Shown: positions 17,801-25,953, numbered from the stretch's first letter. The stretch is DNA of 35,449 bases from Chloroflexota bacterium (GCA_020628815.1 JAHDEN010000052.1:1-35449); one strand, 5' to 3'. Translations and numbers: made by a program. The notes: generated by a model from the sequence alone, not told the origin.

Positions 17801-18193
17801 ATAAATTAAGGCTGACACCAAAACCGTGATCAGCAAATACGCATTAAATTGAAGTCTTTCGGCGACCCCGCCTGATAAGATGGTGACGGCCGTCCCACAA
17901 AACATTACCTGAAACAGGAAAAAGGCACCTACAGATAGGCTTTGGCTAAACTCAACCGCAAACAAGTCGGTTCCGGCAAATCCCCCCGAAGAAGTCCCAA
18001 ACATCAATCCAAATCCGATCATCCAGAATAAAAACGTTGAAATACCAAAGTCAGCTAAATTTTTAATAGCAACATTGATGTTATTTTTTGACCGTGTAAG
18101 CCCGGTTTCTAAGCATAGAAAGCCCGCCTGCATAATAAATACTAAAACGGCGCAGATAATGATCCAGAGAAGATTAATTGATGATTCATCCAT
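14864..18193 (-). CDS. Ammonium transporter-fused hybrid histidine kinase (Amt-PAS-HK-REC-REC), copy 1
   Basis: 1109 residues with the same domain order as the downstream gene: Amt (1-about 380; twin-His His166 and His320, Asp158), HAMP-like linker (identical [14 protein letters not shown] block), a PAS-like segment (about 452-570), HisKA with His598 in SMSHEIRTP, HATPase_c, REC1 ([11 protein letters not shown]) and REC2 ([13 protein letters not shown]). The two proteins align along their whole length, so this is a tandem duplication; the PAS segment and the C-terminal tails differ most. Fusions of Amt to a histidine kinase are known as ammonium sensors (the Ks-Amt5 type of Kuenenia). The gene is first in the operon and divergent from dinB, sharing a 71-bp spacer. 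Confidence 0.95.
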   Translation of the reverse strand: MDESSINLLWIIICAVLVFIMQAGFLCLETGLTRSKNNINVAIKNLADFGISTFLFWMIGFGLMFGTSSGGFAGTDLFAVEFSQSLSVGAFFLFQVMFCGTAVTILSGGVAERLQFNAYLLITVLVSALIYPLFGHWSWAGAHAGETLGFLNRLGFVDFAGSSVVHSVGGWVTLATLLIIGSREGRFDEDGNSNPIPASSLPMTALGTILLYIGWLGFNGGSLYMFNNDVSRVILNTLLAGSVGLVVALISSQLVYGKTKPGLLLNGVLAGLVSITAAAHAVGSVQTALIATIGTWSMMAGESLLERYRIDDAVGAIPVHLAAGIWGTLAVGIFADLEILGTGLTRVQQINIQLLGIVVCGLWAGLVTYLILKQLDRWIPLRVSRADEMIGLNISEHNASSEMLVMFNVMDAQSKTGDLSLRVPEEPFTIVGQIARKYNEVMESLEAVTTQARTIITNATEGIVSFHPDTLLISSANPAALNLIGMPADSVIGQPITKFFQNESQTEPNTFNELDVVSLMQEGHGGQQLHEVEAGIEEIGLTPVELSLSEAKTAEKTSYTGIFRDITDRREKILAQAREKAAEAASEAKSTFLASMSHEIRTPLNAIIGLGELLLESKLDHEQQDFLRIINNSGESLLVIINEILDFSKIEAGKLDLESHPLNLLESVEDTLDLLAAKANDKGVELGYYVDQLPTTMYEGDVTRIKQVLINLVGNAIKFTAEGGVVVNLTHNPLEDGFVELCFEVKDSGIGIPKDRLETLFEAFTQADQSTTRKYGGTGLGLTISRKLAELMGGEMWVESEVGQGSSFFFTIVLKQIPTVSKKMESTASLIGKQILVVDDNEINLLILERALTDWGMEVTTIDSPFDAIELLNGDIKIDMCLIDMFMPDIDGIGLAKEIQKIPARSNVPMALLTSVGELAGPEVRRLFTYSMSKPIKLSQLFTLLDSHFLGNQLEIPIIEEPLKPVKSRPKLKILLVDDNKVNQKVGQRMLNRIGQDAELASDGLEAIDLVLNNRYDLVLMDVQMPGMGGVEATGEIRKGALAEDQPWIVALTANAMTGDREKYMQAGMDEYLSKPLRIDSLEEMIDLVIQKGTKATAVSLLDDPNPKS

Positions 18194-18264
18194 AAAGTTT
18201 TGCCTGTTGACAGTTTTGACATGAATCAGTCTATTAATTTACCCAAGTTGGATACAATGGGCTT

Positions 18265-19362
18265 ATGGTATGGACAACTGCGATCATTCACCTAGACATG
18301 GATGCGTTTTTTGTGAACGTTCACCTACTTGAATTCCCCGAGGACAAGGGGAAACCGATAGCCGTAGGGGGAAATCCGTCCGGCCGGGGGGTTGTTGCTA
18401 GCGCCAGCTACGAAGCTAGGAAATTTGGGGTACATTCAGCCATGCCCAGCAGCCGAGCGATAAAACTATGCCCTCAGATCAAATTTGTGCGCCACAATTG
18501 GCCCCTCATCAAAGCCACCTCGGCCGCAGTGATGGACATCCTCGAAGAGTTCGGCCCCACCGAAAGAATGAGCGTAGATGAAGCCTACGTCGATGTGTCT
18601 GAACACAAAGATCCCGAAACCATCGCCCTCATCATGCGCGAGCGCGTCAAGGCTGCGACCCAATGCCCCGCCTCAGTGGGTCTTTCTCCCAGCAAGCTCG
18701 TCTCAAAAATCGCTTCAGACTACGACAAACCTGAAGGGTGCACCATTATTTTGCCCGGCGATGAAGAGCAATTTCTGGCCCCGCTGCCGGTCCGGGCTAT
18801 TTCAGGGATTGGTCCCGCCACCGCCTCCAAGCTAGCCCAATTCAACATCGAGAGCTGCGGCCAGCTTGCAAACTTTGACTACCCTACCCTGTTTGCCACC
18901 TTCAAAAATCAGGCCGAATCGCTACAGCGCAGAGCCCGAGGCATTGACCAGCGTAAAGTTGTCTCTGATCCCGGCCAGTCAAAAAGTATTAGTCAAGAAA
19001 CAACCTTTAACAATGATCTAGATGACAAAGAGTATTTTTACAAAAAAATCAGCGAGATGGCAGACTCACTATCCGGCTCGTTAAGGCGCAAAAATCTAAT
19101 CGCTCACACCGTTACGCTCAAAATTCGTTGGAACGATTTTACAACCTTCACTCGACAGAAGAGTATAGAAAATGGAACTGATACCCAAAAAGAAATCGCG
19201 CGTTTAGGCAGGGGAATCTTGGATCAATTTTGGGAAGGTGAAAAATTGCGTCTGATCGGTTTAGGGGTTAGCAACCTTATCGAACCGACCGGCCGACAGT
19301 TAGAACTTTTCCCCGATCTTGATTTAAGCGAACCACCAAGCGACAGTGTCGAATATAACTAA
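18265..19362 (+). CDS. dinB: DNA polymerase IV (Y-family translesion polymerase)
   Basis: 365 residues. The palm carries Asp11 in HLDMDAFF and the catalytic pair Asp105-Glu106 in MSVDEAY; ARKFGVHSAMP is the conserved finger motif. A helix-hairpin-helix region follows (VRAISGIGPATASKLAQF), then the little-finger domain (SISQETTFNND to RLIGLGVSNL). It copies damaged templates with low fidelity. The usual FASVE is FVNVH here. The start ATG 18265 is preceded by GGATACAATGGGCTT with a TACAAT (18253-18258) that could be a -10. Two TTGACA words lie 9 bp apart at 18207 and 18216, in the spacer shared with the Amt-kinase operon. I see no obvious LexA-type dyad. Confidence 0.95.
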   Translation: MVWTTAIIHLDMDAFFVNVHLLEFPEDKGKPIAVGGNPSGRGVVASASYEARKFGVHSAMPSSRAIKLCPQIKFVRHNWPLIKATSAAVMDILEEFGPTERMSVDEAYVDVSEHKDPETIALIMRERVKAATQCPASVGLSPSKLVSKIASDYDKPEGCTIILPGDEEQFLAPLPVRAISGIGPATASKLAQFNIESCGQLANFDYPTLFATFKNQAESLQRRARGIDQRKVVSDPGQSKSISQETTFNNDLDDKEYFYKKISEMADSLSGSLRRKNLIAHTVTLKIRWNDFTTFTRQKSIENGTDTQKEIARLGRGILDQFWEGEKLRLIGLGVSNLIEPTGRQLELFPDLDLSEPPSDSVEYN

Positions 19363-19493
19363 TCAGGTTCTTTTCCACTCTTAACCAAAGGGTCAATGAC
19401 TATTCGAACCCTTGATTACAAAAAATCAGGTATTATTTTTAGGGTTATCCGCACATACAAACGGCTGTCCGGCCGTTAAAACAGGAGGAATTC

Positions 19494-19991
19494 ATGGAAG
19501 AAAAACAAATACCCATCTACGAAGACACAGATTGGGGAGCCGTAGGATGGGCCGGTCTCATCAGCAGCATCATCTTTCTGATCGGGGGATCGCTAGCAGG
19601 CACCGCATCAGGCGGATCGTTAGCAACATTTATCAAGCTCATCGCTTCAATGGTGATGGGGTCAAGCGCCCTTTGGAACGACCTGAATGCAGGTTCGCTC
19701 ATTATCGGCGTCGCCACCCATCTTATCATTTCATTTTTGGCTGCAAGCCTCATCGCCTTGGTTATCCATCGCTGGGGGATTCTCGTCGGCATTATCGGTG
19801 GTGGTTTGATGGGATTAGCCATTTACGCCATCAACTTCTACTTTTTCTCAGACCTTTTCTTCTCGTGGATGTCAGGGTTGCGGTCCGCTAATATGGCATG
19901 GGTTCATGTTATGTTTGGTGCATTTGCAGGCGGCCTCTACGAAATTTTTGAAGACGAAGCTTATGAGACAGGTGAGTGGATTAACGACTAA
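19494..19991 (+). CDS. Small integral membrane protein of unknown function
   Basis: 165 residues with about four hydrophobic helices (about 17-36, 43-53 to 70-90, 95-115 and 131-147), an acidic N-terminus (MEEKQIPIYEDTDWG) and an acidic cytosolic tail (YEIFEDEAYETGEWIND). The start is firmly set by a perfect AGGAGG at 19483-19488, 5 nt before the ATG. I do not recognise the family; glycine-rich helices such as VGIIGGGLMGLAIY suggest a compact bundle. The M48 protease begins 33 bp later on the same strand, so the two could be co-expressed and act together at the membrane, which is inference only. Confidence 0.75.
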   Translation: MEEKQIPIYEDTDWGAVGWAGLISSIIFLIGGSLAGTASGGSLATFIKLIASMVMGSSALWNDLNAGSLIIGVATHLIISFLAASLIALVIHRWGILVGIIGGGLMGLAIYAINFYFFSDLFFSWMSGLRSANMAWVHVMFGAFAGGLYEIFEDEAYETGEWIND

Positions 19992-20024
19992 CGCTAATCT
20001 AAAAAGAGGAAGATCAATTCAATT

Positions 20025-20918
20025 ATGTATAACCAACGTCAAACATCACGCAGAGCTCCTACAGCCGAAACGGTCCGCCGTCGCACAACGCCCCGCAGCC
20101 GAGCGGGCAACGCGATCCGCATGCGTCTCATCATCGGCCTTGTGGTTGCTGCATTCTCGTTTTTCTCGTTTTTAAGCAAACGAGATGTCAATCCAACCAC
20201 CGGAGAAGTGCAATATATTAGCCTGACCCGTGAGCAAGAAATCACAATGGGGTTGCAGGCTGTGCCGCAAATGGTCCAGCAACATGGGGGGCTAGACCCC
20301 GATCCTGAAGCACAAGCGTTGCTCGACATGGTCGGCGAACGTTTAGTACGCAACAGCTTTGCGGTAACCTCAGAATATCCGTTTGAATTTACCCTTTTGG
20401 CAGATGAAGAAGTGATCAACGCATTTGCACTGCCCGGTGGACAAACGTTTATCACGGCCGCCCTATTCAACAGGCTAGAAACAGAAGCACAGCTAGCCGG
20501 GGTGATGGGGCATGAAATTGGTCATGTGATCGCCCGCCACGGAGCACAACGCATCGCCAAACAAGAGCTAACCGAAGGGTTAACCGGAGCGGTTGTTATG
20601 GCCGCCTGCGACGGTGGTACTTCGTGCCAAGGGACTGCGCGCATGGCTCAAATGATTGGTGGCATGGTCAATATGAAATACGGCCGTGAAGATGAGCTTG
20701 AGTCAGACACCTTGGGGTTAGAAATCATGGTGGACTCTAGCTATGACCCTAGCGCCATGACCCGCGTCATGGAGATCTTGGCAGAAGCTGGTGGCGGCGG
20801 CGCACGCCAACCAGAGTTTATGAGCACCCATCCAGATCCCGGTAACCGTATCCAACGGATTGAACAGTTTGTCCAAGAGAATTTCCCCAGCGGCATTCCG
20901 GACGACTTTACCCGCTAA
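20025..20918 (+). CDS. M48 family zinc metalloprotease, membrane-anchored
   Basis: 297 residues. A basic N-terminus (multiple RR/R-T repeats) precedes one transmembrane helix (about 33-50), then a soluble M48 domain. The zinc motif HEIGH is at 163-167, and the downstream glutamate ligand is in EDELESD (Glu224, E-x-x-x-D). Family members such as BepA or LoiP are envelope quality-control proteases; this one lacks a TPR tail and resembles the short forms. The basic N-terminus predicts that the protease domain faces outward (N-in). It follows the small membrane protein by 33 bp. A weak hairpin with a T-run lies after it at 20976-21039. Confidence 0.92.
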   Translation: MYNQRQTSRRAPTAETVRRRTTPRSRAGNAIRMRLIIGLVVAAFSFFSFLSKRDVNPTTGEVQYISLTREQEITMGLQAVPQMVQQHGGLDPDPEAQALLDMVGERLVRNSFAVTSEYPFEFTLLADEEVINAFALPGGQTFITAALFNRLETEAQLAGVMGHEIGHVIARHGAQRIAKQELTEGLTGAVVMAACDGGTSCQGTARMAQMIGGMVNMKYGREDELESDTLGLEIMVDSSYDPSAMTRVMEILAEAGGGGARQPEFMSTHPDPGNRIQRIEQFVQENFPSGIPDDFTR

Positions 20919-20975
20919 TCAATCGACTTTAGCAAAATCAAGAAGCCATTCAGCACCCCATGGCTCTGGTTAAAG

Positions 20976-21039
20976 CGTGTTGCTTGTTACGTAGAAGCTC
21001 TCATTGTGTAGATTCCACGTTCCACGCAACACGTTTTTT
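20976..21039 (+). terminator. Possible terminator / repeat after the M48 protease
   Basis: CGTGTTGC (20976-20983) pairs with GCAACACG (21026-21033) across a 42-nt loop and is followed by TTTTTT. The loop is long for a classic terminator. The internal ATTCCACGTTCCACGCAACACG wording resembles dispersed intergenic repeats, so repeat origin is also plausible. Confidence 0.4.
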
Positions 21040-21091
21040 ATTGCAACCTTTGGCATCCAAAACCGGCTGAATAAGACCAATTCAAAACAAA

Positions 21092-21127
21092 AAAAGGGCT
21101 GACCGGTAAATACCGATCAGCCCTTTT
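21092..21127. terminator. Bidirectional terminator between the M48 protease and mscL
   Basis: AAAAGGGCTGACCGGTA (21092-21108) and TACCGATCAGCCCTTTT (21111-21127) form a 17-bp stem with one mismatch and a 2-nt tip. A-tract on the left and T-tract on the right let it work for both convergent genes. It lies 19 bp past the mscL stop. Confidence 0.85.
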
Positions 21128-21146
21128 GCGTTTTATGCAGTTGCGA

Positions 21147-21548
21147 TTATTTTTTCAAAAGATCGCGAATCTCTGCCAACAATTCTTCTTGTGATGGCCC
21201 TGCTGGAGCAGGTTCTTCTGGTGGATTCATTTGGTTGATTTTGCGAACCAACATGAAAATCACAAACGCAATCACTAAGAAATTGATAATGGCGTTTACA
21301 AACAGACCATAGTTTAGTGTTGCAGCACCAGCTTCTTGTGCAGCTGCCAATGTGGCGTATGTGCCTCCGTCCAAAGCAACAAACAGATTAGTGAAATCTG
21401 CGCCGCCCAGAAAGATGCTAAGTACTGGCATGATAATATCGTTTACCAGTGACGTAACAATTGCACCAAACGCGCCACCAATGATGACCGCTACGGCAAG
21501 GTCCATGACGTTGCCTTTTGCTATGAAATCCCGAAATTCTTGTAACAT
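21147..21548 (-). CDS. mscL: Large-conductance mechanosensitive channel MscL
   Basis: 133 residues with the family N-terminus [37 protein letters not shown] (amphipathic helix plus TM1), a periplasmic loop (about 46-75) and TM2 (about 78-103), followed by a charged tail and a C-terminal coiled-coil [13 protein letters not shown]. The homopentamer opens under membrane tension and releases solutes on hypo-osmotic shock. An AAGGAG Shine-Dalgarno lies 7-8 nt before the ATG. It has a strong-looking promoter with a dyad (listed separately) and a bidirectional terminator, so it is monocistronic. No CGGCCG palindrome occurs in or around it for about 1 kb. Confidence 0.97.
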   Translation of the reverse strand: MLQEFRDFIAKGNVMDLAVAVIIGGAFGAIVTSLVNDIIMPVLSIFLGGADFTNLFVALDGGTYATLAAAQEAGAATLNYGLFVNAIINFLVIAFVIFMLVRKINQMNPPEEPAPAGPSQEELLAEIRDLLKK

Positions 21549-21593
21549 TGAAAATCTCCTTTTGTTTCGGTTAGTTTTTAAAAAAGTTAACCG

Positions 21594-21639
21594 ATCTACA
21601 CTTTTGTGTAGATTTTACACAAAATTTACGTTATGTAAA
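21594..21639 (-). promoter_or_regulatory. mscL promoter with overlapping dyad
   Basis: On the minus strand TTTACA (21634-21639) and TAAAAT (21612-21617) are separated by 16 bp, about 65 bp before the mscL ATG. A perfect dyad ATCTACAC-TTTT-GTGTAGAT (21594-21613) overlaps the -10 and the expected start site. It could be a repressor site or a 5' UTR hairpin. Confidence 0.6.
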
Positions 21640-21661
21640 GTGGTTAACATATCCGATTACA

Positions 21662-22954
21662 TTACGGGTCTCTATTCAGAATGGTTTCAGCCTTGTCGTT
21701 TATCTTTACAATCGCCTCTTCTGGGGGAATAGCCAGATAAAACGCCTGCTCAATTTCGGCCGAAGCCATCTTCTCTAACTCGACCCACGCAGGGTGCCAC
21801 GGGAGCAATTGCAGCTGGCTAACCTCGTCTAACCAAACCTGGCTATTTGCCGGTTGTGCGGACGAGTCCAAGAAGGCGCTAGAGTTTGCGACGCTGACCC
21901 GGGATGGGACGGTCCGGCCGGTTTGCGCCATGATCGCCTGCCCCTGTGGCGAAACAGCAAACCGCAAAAACGTTAACGTGGCGGCTGAGGGTGGCTGACC
22001 CAAACAATAGCCATCGCTGTGCAACACGCCGGCCGACTGCTCCCCTGTTGGTTGCGGGGCCACATCCCAGCTAAATTTAGCCGACTGGCGCAGGATGGGG
22101 GTTAAACGACGGCTGTCAAAAAACATGCCGACTTTGCCGGTTAAAAAACGATCTTCGGCCGAAAGCGCCTGCGCCTGTAGCTGGGTGGGGACAACTTGAT
22201 GCACCGTTTGCAACTGGGTAAACCACGTTAGGGTATCCAGGTTTGGGGGGATGGGTGGCAACAGCTCCGCTCCGTTTACCCCAATCTGCCCACCCGCTTG
22301 CCAAATAAACGGTGCCAGCCGGTACAAATTTGGCTCAATCGCCGCGCCGTGGCTCTCATCGTCGATGGCGTTTAGCCGTTGAGCCGTTTGCAGAAAATCG
22401 TCCCACGTCCAACCCGGCGTTGGGGGTTCCAGCCCGGCCGCATCAAACAGTTCTTGGTTGATGTAAACCACAAGGCTGGAGATATTTTGGGGCACACACC
22501 AGAGTTCCCCGTCATGAGTAAAGGCTTGCAAGGCGATCGGGTAAAAATCGGCCGTTAAATCCTCCTCCAAAATGTCATGACCGGCCGGAACCAAATCTCC
22601 ATCGGCCGCAAAGCGAGCCACCCGTCGATAGTTCAGCAACAGCAGATCGGGCGGCGACCCTGCATCAAACATCGTGATCAACTTTTGCTCAAAATCTTGG
22701 CGGGATGGGGCGTGCCGCACCTGAATGGTGATATCTGGATGTTCGGCTTCAAATGCCTGAATCAAGGTTTGATAGGCGGCCAGCTCTGCGCTATCCCCCG
22801 CAAATGCGAGTGAGATGGTGTTGGACGAGTTGGCAGGAGTACAGCCGGTGAGAAGTATGAAGGTGCAAGTAAGAAGTATGAAGGTGCAAGTGAGAGACCG
22901 GCCACCGACCACCGGATACCGATCACTGATCACTGAAAACTTGTACCTAACCAT
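21662..22954 (-). CDS. ABC transporter substrate-binding lipoprotein (sugar family 1)
   Basis: 430 residues from the ATG at 22954, which overlaps the upstream permease stop; an earlier start at 22996 would add 14 residues of permease-overlapping sequence. A lipobox LLTGC puts the lipidated Cys at residue 38. The mature part has family-1 features: ISLAFAG...LIQAFEAEHPDITIQV, FDAGSPPDLLLLNYRR and LLTGKVGMFFDS. It binds a sugar or oligosaccharide outside the membrane and delivers it to the two permeases upstream. The hydrophobic core of the signal peptide consists of a 7-residue unit (LTCTFIL) repeated twice, encoded by a 21-bp tandem duplication (22851-22892). Upstream residues are encoded by intergenic-repeat-like DNA. 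Confidence 0.9.
   Translation of the reverse strand: MVRYKFSVISDRYPVVGGRSLTCTFILLTCTFILLTGCTPANSSNTISLAFAGDSAELAAYQTLIQAFEAEHPDITIQVRHAPSRQDFEQKLITMFDAGSPPDLLLLNYRRVARFAADGDLVPAGHDILEEDLTADFYPIALQAFTHDGELWCVPQNISSLVVYINQELFDAAGLEPPTPGWTWDDFLQTAQRLNAIDDESHGAAIEPNLYRLAPFIWQAGGQIGVNGAELLPPIPPNLDTLTWFTQLQTVHQVVPTQLQAQALSAEDRFLTGKVGMFFDSRRLTPILRQSAKFSWDVAPQPTGEQSAGVLHSDGYCLGQPPSAATLTFLRFAVSPQGQAIMAQTGRTVPSRVSVANSSAFLDSSAQPANSQVWLDEVSQLQLLPWHPAWVELEKMASAEIEQAFYLAIPPEEAIVKINDKAETILNRDP
22851..22892. repeat. 21-bp tandem duplication in the signal-peptide region
   Basis: Unit 1 at 22851-22871 and unit 2 at 22872-22892 differ only at the last base. The unit is a multiple of three, so the reading frame is kept and LTCTFIL is doubled. 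Confidence 0.9.
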
Positions 22955-23756
22955 CGACCCACTCCCCGCGCAGAAACCAGCGTTGAGCGACCCCAAAGAC
23001 CAACACGGCCGGAATCATGGCGATCACTGCGCCTGCCAGCAGCAGCGGCCGGTTAGAAGAATCAAGCTGATTGAGCAGCTGTAATCCGATCGGCAGCGTG
23101 TATTTATTGGGATCATAAATAAACAAGACCGGCTCGATAAAGTTGCCCCAGAACAGGGTGAACGATAGCAACACAACCGCGGCCGTTGCGGGGCGCACCA
23201 CGGGCAGACCCACTCGCCACCAGCGGGTCAAAAACGGGGCCCCATCAATCCGGGCAGCCTCAAACAGCTCGGCCGGGATGCGGGACCACGCCCAATAATA
23301 GATGAGAACAAACAGCGAGTTCCCCCCTGCCAACGCGGGGAAAATCAGCGCACCGAGCGTGTCGAGCAGCCCAATCTGCTCAAACAGCCAAAAACGGACT
23401 AACCAGACGGCCGAAGGTGGCACCAGCATGGTAATGATGGCGAAAATCAGCAGCCACCGTTTGGTCGGTTGGGGTTGTTCAGTGATTGCGAAGGCCGCCA
23501 ACGAGGCCACAAAGGTAGCCAATGGCACACCTAAGATGACTACAAGAAGAGAGTTTGCCGTGAGCTGCACCATCTGGGCGGTTTGAAAAACGGTGCGGTA
23601 ATTTTGCCAGTCTGGACCAGCACGGCCTGCCAGTGGCACAGCCACATCCCCCACCTGCCCTAACGAGCCCCAAACCGCCAGCACAACGGGCAACAGAAAG
23701 GCGCAAGCGAAAAAGATGGCCAAGGACAAACGGCCGGCCGAAAGCTGTTTATTCAC
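22947..23756 (-). CDS. ABC sugar transporter permease (MalG/UgpE type)
   Basis: 269 residues with about six transmembrane helices. The EAA loop that docks the ATPase is present as EAARIDGAPFLTRWWRVGLPVVRPA. The C-terminus GVAQRWFLRGEWVDG matches the usual MalG-type end (QR..V.G). It forms the channel with the partner permease, whose 3' end overlaps this start by 8 bp. No ATPase gene is present in the cluster, so a shared MsmK/UgpC-type ATPase elsewhere must energise it. The ligand cannot be predicted from sequence. Confidence 0.93.
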   Translation of the reverse strand: MNKQLSAGRLSLAIFFACAFLLPVVLAVWGSLGQVGDVAVPLAGRAGPDWQNYRTVFQTAQMVQLTANSLLVVILGVPLATFVASLAAFAITEQPQPTKRWLLIFAIITMLVPPSAVWLVRFWLFEQIGLLDTLGALIFPALAGGNSLFVLIYYWAWSRIPAELFEAARIDGAPFLTRWWRVGLPVVRPATAAVVLLSFTLFWGNFIEPVLFIYDPNKYTLPIGLQLLNQLDSSNRPLLLAGAVIAMIPAVLVFGVAQRWFLRGEWVDG

Positions 23757-24603
23757 GCGCCAACGCCCCTTGCCACAGCAGCAAACTAACGCCGATTAGG
23801 GTGCTAAACACCAACAGCAACACGGCCGCCACCAGTGCAGAATCCCGAAAGTCAAAAGCAAGCTCGTAGATGAGCAGGGGCAAAAAAGTGGTTGAGTAAT
23901 AGGGTCCGCCATAAGTGATGACGAACGACGGGGTAAATGTCCCTTGCAGGCTAACCAGCAAATCCCGGCCGGTGAGCAGGGCCAACCACGGCAGCATAAG
24001 GGGCCATGTGATGTGGCGGAATCGCCCCCACAAACCGGCCCCATCTAGCCGCGCCGCATCAAACAAATGCTCAGGAATGAGCGACCGGCCGATGAGCAAT
24101 ACGATAAATCCTTCCCCCAGCTGGAACCCGGCCAAGATCACAAACATCAGCTGTGTGGCGGTCTCATCGACCAACCAATTGACGCCGGGCAAACCCGATC
24201 CCTGCAACACCAAATTAATGGGGCCAAACAGCGGGTTAAACAGCCACAGGCCGATTAAGGCCCATGCAGGGGGTGGGATGATGGTGGGTAAAAAGACGGC
24301 CGTGCGGGCTAGCGCCAACTTTTTAGGACGCAAAAGCAGTGCCAAGAAAAAGGCCCCCAACACGCGAACCGGCACCGCCAGCAAAACAAAAATCAGGCTA
24401 TTGGCTAAACTGATCCGCACGAGGTCTGATTGGGCCATCCGGCCGAAAGCGGCCATCGAAAACCCATCATCCCCCCAAAAAGCCAGCCCCAACGTGACCA
24501 GTAGCGGAAAAACGACCAGCAGGCAGGTGCCCACGAGCCAAGGGGACAAAAAAAGCAGGCTTGTGGGTAATTGAAATCGGTTACGGGTTTGGTTGTTTTT
24601 CAT
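23749..24603 (-). CDS. ABC sugar transporter permease (MalF/UgpA type)
   Basis: 284 residues, about six transmembrane helices, with the EAA loop DAARLDGAGLWGRFRHITWPLMLPW and the N-terminal LLFLSPWLVGTCLLVVFPLLVTLGLAFW typical of UgpA/MalF-type subunits. It pairs with the downstream MalG-type permease (8-bp overlap). It starts 37 bp after the GT4 glycosyltransferase stop on the same strand, so the likely transcript runs GT4, permease 1, permease 2, binding protein. Confidence 0.93.
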   Translation of the reverse strand: MKNNQTRNRFQLPTSLLFLSPWLVGTCLLVVFPLLVTLGLAFWGDDGFSMAAFGRMAQSDLVRISLANSLIFVLLAVPVRVLGAFFLALLLRPKKLALARTAVFLPTIIPPPAWALIGLWLFNPLFGPINLVLQGSGLPGVNWLVDETATQLMFVILAGFQLGEGFIVLLIGRSLIPEHLFDAARLDGAGLWGRFRHITWPLMLPWLALLTGRDLLVSLQGTFTPSFVITYGGPYYSTTFLPLLIYELAFDFRDSALVAAVLLLVFSTLIGVSLLLWQGALARE

Positions 24604-24640
24604 TCACAATCAACGGTTGATCAGAATCAATTGTCGATTG

Positions 24641-25936
24641 TTAGGCGGAATGGGTCAATGCCCAAACTGAATCGGTGTACACCTGTCCCATCTTTTCGGC
24701 GATCAGCTTCCAGTCGTATGTTCGGGCATACGCTTCAGCCTGTTCACCCAGCTGCTGGCGCAAAGAAGGGTTAAACATCAGGTCACACAGTCTGTGGGCC
24801 AACGCATCGGCCGACCGTGGCGGAATGTGAAAGCCGGTTCGGCCATCTTGCACCAAATAGGCGAGCCCACCCACTTCTGAAGCGATTACAGGGGTTCCCA
24901 TCGCCATCGCCTCAAGCGCAACCATGCCAAAGCTCTCGTAGTGAGACGGCATAACAACCACATCGGCCGCCGCATAATAGTTAGGTAGCTCTTGCTGATT
25001 TTTGGCTCCGACAAATCCAACCAGCTCTTCAACATTTAGCTCATGGCGTAACGCCTGCAAACGGGCCATTTCAACGGCCGGGTTCTCGGCCCAAGGGTCT
25101 CCGCCCACAATCGTGAAGTGAGCGTTCCCCATTTCTATGGGATGGTGTTCGCGCAAAATCGAGGCCGCTTCGATAAAGGTATCAATCCCTTTAAGCGGCT
25201 CGATACGGCCGACAAACATAATGTTAAACCCGTTCGGGTCAATCCCGATTTTCCGTTTGGCAAAGGTCCGGTCGATTTTTTGAAACCGGTCTAAAGCCAC
25301 ACCGGGCGGCAAAATAGTTATTTTGTTTTTGTCAGCCCCATACAGCGTTTGCAGCTGCTCTACCTCGGCCGGTGTGGCCGAAATCAAAACGTCAGCTACA
25401 TTTTGAATGATGTGGCTCTCCGCATCGATCCGGGCCTGCGGTGCCCGCTCTTCCGGCCGAGGGTTAATTTTGTTCTTCATATGCCCCAGCGTATGGAACA
25501 TTTGAACAATCGGCACATGTCGTTTTTCGTTTTTTAGCCAAGCGGCCTTCAATTTTTCAGCGACCAATCCTGATAAATAGTAGTGAGAGTGAAGCACGTC
25601 GTAGATCGCCCCTTCACTTTTGGCAAACGCCAACACACCAGACACAAATTCATCAATATGCGCGATAATTTCGGGCGGCCGTACCGGCACTTCTGGCCCC
25701 GCTTTTATATGGATAACCCGCCCCCCATTCCCTAAATCGTGTTTAACCTGCGGCTGGCATTCATCTTCAGATCGGGTGAACACATCCACAACATACCCTT
25801 GGCGACAAAGTTCGCGCGCCAAATCACGCACGTACACATTCATGCCTCCGGTTTTTTTCCCCCCCATGAGGGCCAACGGGCAGGTATGCACCGATAGCAT
25901 AGCGATTCGTTTAATTTGTGATGGTTGATGGGTCAT
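24641..25936 (-). CDS. GT4-family glycosyltransferase (GT-B; MshA / sucrose-phosphate-synthase-like)
   Basis: 431 residues, a retaining GT-B enzyme. The acceptor half has the glycine-rich loop GGKKTGGMNVYVRDLARELCRQG and VLHSHYYLSGL; the donor half has IMFVGRIEPLKGIDTFIEA and the E-x7-E motif in HYESFGMVALEAMAMGTPVIASEVGGL. The arrangement is that of MshA and sucrose-phosphate synthase relatives, which use a nucleotide sugar to glycosylate a small phosphorylated or polyol acceptor. Which acceptor cannot be decided, so no symbol is given. Its place directly before the sugar permeases hints at a shared carbohydrate or compatible-solute pathway (inference). Confidence 0.9.
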   Translation of the reverse strand: MTHQPSQIKRIAMLSVHTCPLALMGGKKTGGMNVYVRDLARELCRQGYVVDVFTRSEDECQPQVKHDLGNGGRVIHIKAGPEVPVRPPEIIAHIDEFVSGVLAFAKSEGAIYDVLHSHYYLSGLVAEKLKAAWLKNEKRHVPIVQMFHTLGHMKNKINPRPEERAPQARIDAESHIIQNVADVLISATPAEVEQLQTLYGADKNKITILPPGVALDRFQKIDRTFAKRKIGIDPNGFNIMFVGRIEPLKGIDTFIEAASILREHHPIEMGNAHFTIVGGDPWAENPAVEMARLQALRHELNVEELVGFVGAKNQQELPNYYAAADVVVMPSHYESFGMVALEAMAMGTPVIASEVGGLAYLVQDGRTGFHIPPRSADALAHRLCDLMFNPSLRQQLGEQAEAYARTYDWKLIAEKMGQVYTDSVWALTHSA

Positions 25937-25953
25937 AGCTATTTTAAATTGAC

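Noticed and set aside
23915..24574. Open frame of 219 codons on the plus strand
   Set aside because: Antisense to the MalF-type permease, with a composition typical of reverse-strand shadows of membrane proteins.
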